Below are positions 40,121 through 46,668 of a stretch of DNA of 64,000 bases, piece after piece. The notes beneath the pieces are model-generated. The model did not search any database and had not been told where the DNA came from. It was given only the letters and a program-made list of their open reading frames with translations. How positions within the stretch are numbered: position 1 is the first letter of the stretch; every line of letters starts with the position of its first letter. The DNA is from Methyloprofundus sedimenti (lineage in GTDB: Bacteria > Pseudomonadota > Gammaproteobacteria > Methylococcales > Methylomonadaceae). A program made the position numbers and the translations under genes. Where the stretch lies: assembly GCF_002072955.1 (NCBI RefSeq), contig NZ_LPUF01000001.1:653001-717000 (forward strand), given 5' to 3'.

Positions 40121-41960
40121 GTGTGTGTCGGGCATGGCACAGAACTAGAGAGGTGCAAGTCCTCTTGCCAGGTATTTGTGAAGCCGAAGGCTAGCGAAAG
40201 GACAAGGTTAATATCGTGAGGTATTGGCTGAAGGAAGTACAACGCAAAGTTGCGGGGTGACGAACAGGAACTGGATATAAGGTGTGACGTATTCGAGACC
40301 AGTGGGCACGTGACCATGAAGTCTTCCACTCACGCAAGGGATACGTTTTATAAATCCAGCATCTACGCAACGAAAGCTCTGTGCCTTACCCCGAGAGATC
40401 TGTTATATGTGCAAGGAAAGCACTGAAATCAAAGCAATTTGATTTGATCGTATAACAGAAGTCAGCAGAAGACATAGTAGGTGGTTCCTTCCTTGTACCA
40501 CTGAAGGTCAGAACATTATTGGAGAATGAATAAGATGAAGTATTACGCCGTTTTCACAGACCAGTGGACGCAATCTTTCAATTAGAAAGGCAAACCGTAA
40601 TGGGAAAAGCTTATACTCATAGCTCCAGCGAAGAACTATCATTGATGGCGCAAGTATTAGAAAGAAACAATCTACTGCAAGCGCTAAAACAAGTTGTCCG
40701 TAACAAAGGTGTTGCTGGTGTTGATGGAATGACAGTAGAAGAACTGCCTGACTATCTTACACAGCACTGGCCAGACATCAAAGCCAGACTGGAGACAGGA
40801 ATATACAGTCCACAGCCTGTACTGCGAATAGAAATTCCCAAAGCAAACGGCAAGAAGCGAAAATTGGGTATCCCGACGGTCATAGACCGAATGATACAAC
40901 AAGCCATCGCCCAAATTCTTAGCCAGCGATGGGAGCTGCAATTCCATCCCAACAGCTATGGGTTTCGTCCACTGCGGAGTGCCCAACAAGCGGTATGCAC
41001 TGCACAAAGCGAAATAAACAATGGCAAGCAATGGGTGGTTGATCTTGATCTTGAATCCTTCTTTGACCGTGTGAATCATGATAGACTCATGAATACATTA
41101 AAGAGCGAGATCAAAGACAAAACACTGTTGCGATTGATCAATAGCTACCTCAAAGCAGGCATTGAAATTAATGGACAGTATGAGAAAACAACAGAAGGCG
41201 TTCCACAAGGAAGCCCGTTATCTCCATTACTAGCCAATATAGTGCTGAATGAGTTAGATTGGGAGCTGGAAAAGCGAGGCCACATCTTTGTTCGCTATGC
41301 CGATGATTGTCAAATCTATGTAAGCAGTCAGCGAGCAGGTGAACGGGTAAAACAGAGTATAACGTACTTTATAGAACATACCTTAAGACTCAAGGTCAAT
41401 GAAAGCAAAAGTGCGGTAGATCGCCCATGGAAACGAAAGTTTCTGGGTTTTACCTTTAGCCCACGCCGAGGACATAAATTGAAAGTCTCCGAAGCAGCAT
41501 TGGAGAAGCTCAAATATACGGTGAGAGGGCTATGTCGTCGAACACGAGGAAAATCACAAATCAAATTATTGCGGAGCTAAGAAAGTCCCTGCTTGGTTGG
41601 AAAGCATATTTTGGTATAGCCGAAGTAAAGAGTCCGCTACGTGATATAGATAAATGGATAAGACGGAAGTTACGGTGTTATTTATACAAACAGTGGGGTA
41701 GGTCAGGCTACCGAAAGCTCAGGAAACTAGGTGTCAAACGGCAATTGGCTTGGAACACTGCTAAATCAGCGCATGGCCCTTGGCGATTGAGTAATAGTCC
41801 AGCTTTGACTTACGGCTTGTCGAATAAATACTTTACAAACTTGGGGCTACCTTCATTGGTAGCATGATATGAAACGTAATAATGAACCGCCATGGTACGT
41901 GATCCGTATGCCTGGTGGTGTGGGAGGAGAGGTGCTGTGAAGCATCTCCCTATCCCGATT
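40121..41960 (+). mobile_element. Group II intron, copy 1
   Basis: The 5' end reads GTGTGTGTCGGGC, in line with the GTGYG start. Ribozyme-like sequence follows to about 40560 (GAGAGGTGCAAGTCCTC and later GGACAAGGTTAATATCGTGAGG). A maturase gene and a domain V-VI-like 3' end (GTGATCCGTATGCC, then GCATCTCCCTATCCCGAT) complete it. The RT lacks an endonuclease domain. Insertion just after a short hairpin suggests class C. Boundaries were set by comparison with copy 2 and are good to 1-3 nt. Confidence 0.85.
40600..41867 (+). pseudogene. ltrA: Group II intron reverse transcriptase/maturase, frameshifted
   Basis: The RT part (QALKQVVRNKGVAGVDGMTV, YGFRPLRSAQQAV, VVDLDLESFFDRVNHD, EGVPQGSPLSPLLANIVL, FVRYADDCQIY, KFLGF) runs from 40600 to 41580. 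The maturase/X domain and tail (SLLGWKAYFGIAEVKS, WRLSNSPALTYGLSNKYF, LGLPSL) continue in another frame to 41867. The shift lies at about 41545-41562. The catalytic YADD box is intact. An alternative GTG start at 40564 exists. No HNH endonuclease domain is present. Confidence 0.85.
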
Positions 41961-41996
41961 AAGCGTTTTTTTCACTAAACCGAAAAGGTGATCTCT

Positions 41997-42401
41997 ATGG
42001 AATATTTTGGTCTTAATCTGGCTGGAATTCTTGTGGCAACTTTTATAGGAATGGCTTTAGGAGTCTTATGGTATTCGCCGCTTCTATTTGGAAAACGGTG
42101 GATGGAGAGTATTGGAAAAACACCAGATACATTAGGTGGTACTACTTTGCCAATGATAGGTAGCATAGTCGCTAATCTGATGACTGCAGTGGGTGTCTCT
42201 ATTTTATTTTCATTTATTGACGTGGAAAGTTTATCGATGGGTATTGCAATTGGCCTAACTCTGGGATTACTTATTATATTTCCAGCTTTACTATCAGATA
42301 ATCTGTTTTGTGGCTGGGGGAATCAGTTATTATTCATTCAGTCGGGCTACCGTGCTTTAAGTGTTTTGCTAATGTCGGTTGTCTCGGTATATTTTTCGTA
42401 G
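41997..42401 (+). CDS. DUF1761 membrane protein
   Basis: The 134-aa protein has four hydrophobic helices and the DUF1761 pattern: ATFIGMALGVLWYSPLLFGKRWMESIG near the start, and LLSDNLFCGWGNQLLFIQSGYRAL near the end. Function is unknown. The ATG at 41997 follows AAAAGGTGAT, so it is preferred over GTG at 41988. It is the first candidate cassette gene after intron copy 1. Confidence 0.82.
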   Translation: MEYFGLNLAGILVATFIGMALGVLWYSPLLFGKRWMESIGKTPDTLGGTTLPMIGSIVANLMTAVGVSILFSFIDVESLSMGIAIGLTLGLLIIFPALLSDNLFCGWGNQLLFIQSGYRALSVLLMSVVSVYFS

Positions 42402-42405
42402 TTGC

Positions 42406-42446
42406 GCCTAACAAAGTGCTGCTGCGGAAATTAGCTCTAGTTAAAC
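42406..42446 (+). repeat. attC-like site after the DUF1761 gene
   Basis: GCCTAAC (RYYYAAC) at 42406-42412 and GTTAAAC (GTTRRRY) at 42440-42446 bound a 41-nt stretch with a central AGTGCTGCTGCGG. The length is below the common range for attC sites (about 57-141 nt), so it may be a short or decayed form. Confidence 0.45.
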
Positions 42447-42459
42447 GAGTAAATTACAT

Positions 42460-43326
42460 ATGAAATCAGTATCTTTAGTTCTTGGTAGTGGCGGTGCTCG
42501 TGGATTGGCACACATTGGTGTAATTCATTGGCTGGAAGAGCACAATTACCGTATACAATCCATTTCAGGATGTTCTATGGGAGCCCTTATTGGTGGCATT
42601 TATGCCGCTGGGAAGTTGGATGAATTCGAAAAATGGGTTCGCGCAATAACAAAGCTGGAGATTATTACTTTACTTGATATTTCATGGAATAAAAGTGGAC
42701 TGGTCAAGGGCGACAAGATTATCAACACTCTTATCGATCTCGTAGGCGATATGAAGATTGAGGACCTACCGATTAAATATACTGCGGTTGCAGCAGACGT
42801 AAACGAAGAAAAGGAAATATGGATTAATTCAGGGCGACTGTTTGATGCCATACGCGCCTCGATTTCTCTGCCTATGCTTTTTACACCTCACTATTATATG
42901 GGGGCGCACTTAATCGACGGCGGTGTACTTAATCCAGTTCCTATCGCTCCAACGTTCAGTGATAACACAGACATCACCCTTGCAGTAAACTTGGGTGGTA
43001 AATTGATTTCAAATTCTAATGCAATAGATATTAACGATCACCAGAAGAAAAAAAATAACGATGGAATAAATGAAAAAATCAATAATTATATACAACAGCT
43101 TAAGAACAAGATTGATCTCCCACAAGAAATAGACTGGGGAGCCTACGAAATAGCTAATCAGGCATTTGACGCTATGCAAAGTACCATAGCCAGACAAAAG
43201 CTAGCGGCCTATCCGCCAGATAGAAGTATTGAAATCGCGAGGAACGCCTGTGGCACACTCGAATTTGATCGCGCTGATGAAATGATCACACTCGGTTATC
43301 GCAAGGCTCAAGAGAGTTTCACTTGA
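42460..43326 (+). CDS. Patatin-like phospholipase
   Basis: The 288-aa protein has the patatin oxyanion hole SGGARGLAHIG near residue 11, the nucleophile elbow GCSMG near 38, and the catalytic Asp in DGGVLNPVPI near 152, like bacterial RssA-type acyl hydrolases. No signal peptide or membrane segment is seen, so it is probably cytoplasmic. It starts 14 bp after the attC-like site, which fits a cassette gene. Its substrate is unknown. Confidence 0.9.
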   Translation: MKSVSLVLGSGGARGLAHIGVIHWLEEHNYRIQSISGCSMGALIGGIYAAGKLDEFEKWVRAITKLEIITLLDISWNKSGLVKGDKIINTLIDLVGDMKIEDLPIKYTAVAADVNEEKEIWINSGRLFDAIRASISLPMLFTPHYYMGAHLIDGGVLNPVPIAPTFSDNTDITLAVNLGGKLISNSNAIDINDHQKKKNNDGINEKINNYIQQLKNKIDLPQEIDWGAYEIANQAFDAMQSTIARQKLAAYPPDRSIEIARNACGTLEFDRADEMITLGYRKAQESFT

Positions 43327-43357
43327 CAAAGGGTTCATATTCTTACTATCTTGTGTA

Positions 43358-43423
43358 CAGTTAACAATTCGTTCCAGAGCGACATTCGTTAGGTTGCAGC
43401 CACTTATCTCAATCGTTGGATGC
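43358..43423 (+). repeat. attC-like site after the patatin gene
   Basis: GTTAACAATTCGTTCCAGAGCGAC resembles the common left half of attC sites (TAACAATTCGTTCAAGC...). GTTAGGT at 43389-43395 and GTTGGAT at 43415-43421 both fit GTTRRRY. The site is either about 40 or about 65 nt. The left box (AGTTAAC) is an imperfect RYYYAAC. Confidence 0.5.
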
Positions 43424-43445
43424 AGAAACATAAAGGAGACACATC

Positions 43446-43688
43446 ATGGATATTCAGACAATGACAGCATTCTTTATGTGGTGCACCATCATAAATGGTG
43501 GCATATTCATTTTGTGGACAGTGTTTTCCATATTCGCCCCTGATTTTGTGTATCGCATGCAAAGCAAACTGTTCCCAATTTCCCGAGAAACCTACAACGT
43601 GGTCATTTACTCGTTTTTCGGGTTATTCAAGATCGTCTTTTTGGTCTTCAATGTTGTTCCTTACGTGGCGCTACTGATTGTCGGATAA
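43446..43688 (+). CDS. Small membrane protein, DUF6868-like
   Basis: This 80-aa protein has two hydrophobic helices (about residues 6-27 and 52-78) joined by FVYRMQSKLFPISRETYNVVIY, which I recall as the core of the DUF6868 group. The function is unknown. The ATG at 43446 follows AAAGGAG by about 7 bp, a good ribosome binding site. It is the third candidate cassette gene. Confidence 0.75.
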   Translation: MDIQTMTAFFMWCTIINGGIFILWTVFSIFAPDFVYRMQSKLFPISRETYNVVIYSFFGLFKIVFLVFNVVPYVALLIVG

Positions 43689-43696
43689 AAAAGACC

Positions 43697-43776
43697 ATCC
43701 AATTAGTCATTCAAACCGGTCGGGAATATGCCGCGTGCTTTAAATCAGGTCTGCAGCCCGGGGGCTTAATTCTGTC
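43697..43776 (+). repeat. attC-like left part interrupted by intron copy 2
   Basis: CCAATTAGTCATTCAAACCGGTCGGG resembles a decayed attC left half, and a hairpin AGCCC-GG-GGGCT lies at about 43755-43766, just before the intron. After the intron the sequence is TTAGATCACACGG, and with the exon G this could restore GTTAGAT (GTTRRRY). The boxes are weak, so confidence is low. Confidence 0.35.
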
Positions 43777-44520
43777 GTGTGTGTTGGAGATGGCACAGAA
43801 ATAGAGAGATGCAAGTTCTATTGCCAGGTATTCGTGACACCGAAGGTTGGCGAAAGGACAAGGTTAATGTTGATGTTGATCTCGATCTTGAAACCTTCTG
43901 TGATCGTGTGATTTATGAAACGTTTGTGACCATGTTACAGGGTGAGATCCAAGACAGACCTTAATACTCAAGGTCAATGAAAGCAAAAGTGCGATAGATC
44001 GACCATGGAAACGTAAGTTTCTGTGTTTTACCTTTAGCCTACACCGAGGGCATACATTAAATGCCTCCGCAGCAGCACTGGAGAAGCTTAAATATACGGT
44101 GAGAAAGCTATGTTGTCGAACACAAGGAAAATCAATTTAATGCGGAGCTAAGAATGTCCCTGCCTGGTTGGAAAGCGTATTTCAGAATAGTCGAAGTGAA
44201 GAGTCCACGTGATATAGATAAATGGATAAGACGGACGTTACAGTATTATGTATACAAACAGTGGGATAAATCAGGCTACCGAAAACTCAGGAAGCTCGGT
44301 GTCTTGGAACACAGCCAAATCAGCGCATGGCCCTTGGCGGGGCTGAGTAATAGTCCAGCTCTGACTTACGCCTAATCGAATAAATACTTTATAAACATGA
44401 GGCTACCTTCACCGAGAAGAGCATGATATGAAACGTAGTAATAAACCGCCATGGAACGTGATCCGTATGTCTGGTGGTGTGGGAGGAGAGGTGTTGTGAG
44501 GTATCTCCCTATCCCGATTA
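43777..44520 (+). mobile_element. Group II intron, copy 2, internally deleted
   Basis: This 744-bp sequence matches both ends of copy 1 (GTGTGTGT, ATGGCACAGAA, AGGTATTCGTGACACCGAAGG at the left; GTGGGAGGAGAGGTGTTGTGAG and TCTCCCTATCCCGAT at the right). Most of the maturase gene is missing, through at least two deletions: from about the GACAAGGTTAAT segment to the VDLDLE segment, and from the region near NTLKSEIKDK to LKVNESK. The remaining frame is broken. Domain V-VI-like sequence is kept, so it could still be a substrate for a maturase in trans. Confidence 0.85.
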
Positions 44521-44548
44521 GATCACACGGCAACCATTGGAGCATTCC

Positions 44549-45127
44549 ATGCCAACCCTAATACGACAATCCGATTGCCTTGCAGCAGCACTTCGTAAAC
44601 GAGATGCATACACAGAAGCTCACTGCGGCCGTGTTGAATCTCTGAGTGTGCAACTAGGGCTCCGGTGCCACCTTAACGCTTATGAAATCGGACTCCTACG
44701 AGTAGCTTCGAAACTACATGACGTAGGCAAGATCGGGGTCCCTGACTATGTTTTGTTAAAATCTGGAGACTTGGACGCAGGTGAGCTCGAAATAATGCGG
44801 TCTCACGCTGAGTTAGGGCAGGATATCTGTAACAAACTTCCACACAAAGACGCATCAAAGATTAGTCTTTATGTTCGGCATCACCATGAAGCGTTCGATG
44901 GCAGCGGCTATCCGGACGGATTGTCGGGAGAGCACATTCCAATCTACTCAAGAATCATATCCTTGGCAGATAATTATGATGCGATGTTGACAACGCGGTC
45001 TTATCATCGCGCTCGCTCCCATGCGCAGGTCATGGAAATAATGGAGTGTGAATGTGGGAAAAAAATTGATCCTTTTTTATTCGGGCACTTTGAAAAAATA
45101 GTGGCGAGTGCCGCGGGTGCCCCCTGA
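44549..45127 (+). CDS. Stand-alone HD-GYP domain protein
   Basis: This 192-aa protein is a bare HD-GYP domain: AYTEAHCGRVESLSVQLG, HDVGKIGVPDYVLLKSG near residue 54, HHHEAFDGSGYPDGL near 112, and LADNYDAMLTTRSYHRARS. HD-GYP enzymes hydrolyse cyclic di-GMP or 3',3'-cGAMP. There is no receiver or sensor domain. The ATG at 44549 with GGAG 7 bp upstream is preferred to TTG at 44537. It begins 28 bp after intron copy 2 and is closed by an attC-like site, so it looks like a cassette gene. Confidence 0.85.
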   Translation: MPTLIRQSDCLAAALRKRDAYTEAHCGRVESLSVQLGLRCHLNAYEIGLLRVASKLHDVGKIGVPDYVLLKSGDLDAGELEIMRSHAELGQDICNKLPHKDASKISLYVRHHHEAFDGSGYPDGLSGEHIPIYSRIISLADNYDAMLTTRSYHRARSHAQVMEIMECECGKKIDPFLFGHFEKIVASAAGAP

Positions 45128-45130
45128 CTG

Positions 45131-45173
45131 GCCTAAACTGGCGTTCAAGCGGAGCTTCGACTCTACGTTATGC
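45131..45173 (+). repeat. attC-like site after the HD-GYP gene
   Basis: GCCTAAAC at 45131, GGCGTTCAAGCGGAGC in the middle and CGTTATGC at 45166-45173 form a 43-nt site. The left and centre resemble known attC sites, and GTTATGC is the right end seen in Vibrio repeats. The site starts 4 bp after the HD-GYP stop. Confidence 0.55.
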
Positions 45174-45201
45174 ATGATTCAAATCAAAGTAGGAGAAATT
45201 A

Positions 45202-45510
45202 ATGGAGATTGATGACATAAAGGGCGATAAAGATGCTGCCAATCTGATTCTAGAATTAACTAAGAATTGGGATAAATCGGTTGAGCTTGGTAATTCTGAA
45301 GAATTGCCGCATTTTTACAGCGAAAACGTTGAATGTTTTGATATAGGCTCTCAAACCATTTTAGTAACACCGTGTTTGATGAAGTTAGGGTGGTGTTATC
45401 AAGAAGCTAAGATTTTATGGAGCCTTATAGGATGCTATAGGCATAAAAAAACCCGGAAACCTGGTATTAACAGGGTATTTCGGGTCTATTTTGAATCTTG
45501 TGAAATCTGA
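45202..45510 (+). pseudogene. Truncated last cassette gene, SnoaL-like start
   Basis: The first 50 residues (DAANLILELTKNWDKSVELG, then FYSENVECFDIG) look like a real protein, perhaps the start of a SnoaL/NTF2-like fold. From about residue 60 the frame runs through the ssrA terminator and loses protein character (CYRHKKTRKPGINRVFRVYF). The gene was probably cut where the accessory region meets the tmRNA locus at about 45440. Confidence 0.5.
45444..45486 (-). terminator. Terminator of the tmRNA gene
   Basis: On the minus strand, GACCCGAAATACCCTG and CCAGGTTTCCGGG fold into a stem with small bulges, followed by seven T. It starts 28 nt after the tmRNA end. Confidence 0.8.
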
Positions 45511-45513
45511 ATT

Positions 45514-45890
45514 TGGTGGAGGCGGCGGGGATTGAACCCGCGTCCGCAAGCATTCCGCCTAAAGGTCTACATGCTTATCTCGTGCTTTTTATTTAACTAA
45601 TGACTACCCGCCGAGCCAGGAAAATCATTAGCGATTTCGATTGAATTTAACGTTTTGAACTCCGAACCAAGTTCTGACGCGATCTTATGTAATGTGACTT
45701 CTGAATGTCCCGAAAGACGCTACACGCATAAGTACATGTAGTCAGAAGAATGGTGCTGTGTTTAAGCAGCTAAAGCCATTGAGTAGTTATCGTCATTTGC
45801 GAATACTTGTGTTCAGTAGGTTTTACGTGGTGTACTGTCCACGGCATGCACTCAAGGTTTTGCTACCCACGTCGAAACCAGGTCGCCCCC
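45514..45890 (-). ncRNA. ssrA: Transfer-messenger RNA
   Basis: tmRNA rescues stalled ribosomes with SmpB. The 5' end GGGGGCGACCTGG and 3' end GGGTTCAATCCCCGCCGCCTCCACCA pair as the tRNA-like acceptor. The tag frame starts with GCA at about 45796 and reads ANDDNYSMALAA before TAA. Pseudoknot-like sequences follow. It is a one-piece tmRNA of 377 nt. Its 3' end is a common integration site, and accessory DNA lies directly downstream. Confidence 0.96.
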
Positions 45891-45979
45891 AGGATTGTAC
45901 TAACAAAGAAGATTGATGCTTTTAATGAAGACTTCAAGAGCTAACATAAAAAGTATGCTGATTTTTGTGTGTGTTTTTT

Positions 45980-46011
45980 AAAAAGTCGCAGCCCATCAAG
46001 AGCTACGACTT
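45980..46011 (-). terminator. Terminator of the cold-shock gene
   Basis: On the minus strand, AAGTCGTAGCTC and GGGCTGCGACTT form 12 pairs including two G-U, with a 5-nt loop, then TTTTT. It lies 10 nt after the stop. Confidence 0.85.
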
Positions 46012-46020
46012 GTTTAGCCT

Positions 46021-46233
46021 TTAGATAACGTTTACGTTTTCAGCTTGCGGGCCTTTTTGGCCTTGCGCAACTGTAAACTCAACTTGTTGGCCTTCGTCTA
46101 ATGACTTGTAGCCGCCTGAGTTATTAATTTGTTGAAAATGTACGAAAACATCGGCGCCTGATTGTTGTTCAATAAAGCCATAGCCTTTATCAGAATTAAA
46201 TCATTTTACGGTGCCAGTAGTTGTAGTAGACAT
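46021..46233 (-). pseudogene. Cold-shock protein with in-frame TGA
   Basis: The frame encodes a CspA-type OB fold of 70 codons: MSTTTTGTVK, stop, then [25 protein letters not shown] and the end [14 protein letters not shown]. Codon 11 (46201-46203) is TGA where the family has an almost invariant Trp (KWFN). One base change, TGG to TGA, explains it. The rest of the protein, both RNA-binding motifs (KGYGFI, VFVHF), the ribosome site AGGA and the terminator are intact, so the mutation is recent or a sequence error. Confidence 0.9.
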
Positions 46234-46668
46234 AATGAGTCCTATAATATTTTTTATATAAAGCCTTAGAATAAGGCAGGTAAAGCTGATAATGAGGAAA
46301 TTACTTAATGAAGAACAGGACGAGCGACTACAGAACAAACGGAAGAGACATCGAATTGGTAAAACAAGGGTAAATCAAATTTTCTAGCTGGAACCTATTA
46401 TAAATAGATTATTAGGATTGTCAAATATTATTTAATTCTTATATTTGGGTATCACGTCAACTATCATAATTACTTAGACTCTCGCCAAACACTTTTTATG
46501 CTCAGATCTAAATGGAAAGTGACCATGATGTGCTTGAGTTATCATGCTTATGCAATTTTTATTTTTTGACGACAGCCGAATATCCGTGCTCAACTGCGGT
46601 TTCTGAGATTATCAGTTTTCTGGATACTCTAGTGTAAGATTGTTTTGTTTGAATTCAGTTCAAACCAA
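46234..46668. other. Gene-free stretch between the cold-shock gene and gcvP
   Basis: The part next to the cold-shock start holds a small hairpin, GCCTTA-GAA-TAAGGC (46263-46277), in what would be the leader RNA. At about 46588-46603 lies TCAACTGCGGTTTCT, matching the terminal repeat of the element at 60298-60539. Nothing else is recognised. Confidence 0.5.

Larger units (their letters stand above)
40068..45440 (+). other. Integron-like cassette array without integrase
   Basis: Several small unrelated genes on the plus strand are each closed by a short sequence with the layout RYYYAAC ... GTTRRRY that can fold on itself. Such a layout is that of gene cassettes and attC sites. Intervals between gene end and next start are short and there are no visible promoters. 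No integrase gene or attI is in the window, so this would be a cluster of attC sites lacking an integrase. Two group II intron copies lie in it. Confidence 0.5.

Noticed and set aside
43779-44375. Two short plus-strand frames inside intron copy 2
   Set aside because: They are pieces of the deleted maturase gene and ribozyme sequence, not separate genes.
35881-45513. Direct repeat of the tmRNA 3' end marking an island boundary
   Set aside because: No second copy of the GGTTCAATCCCCGCC stretch was found to the left within the window.
46021-46233. Codon reassignment with UGA as Trp
   Set aside because: Many genes here end in TGA and use TGG for conserved Trp, so a general reassignment is not supported.
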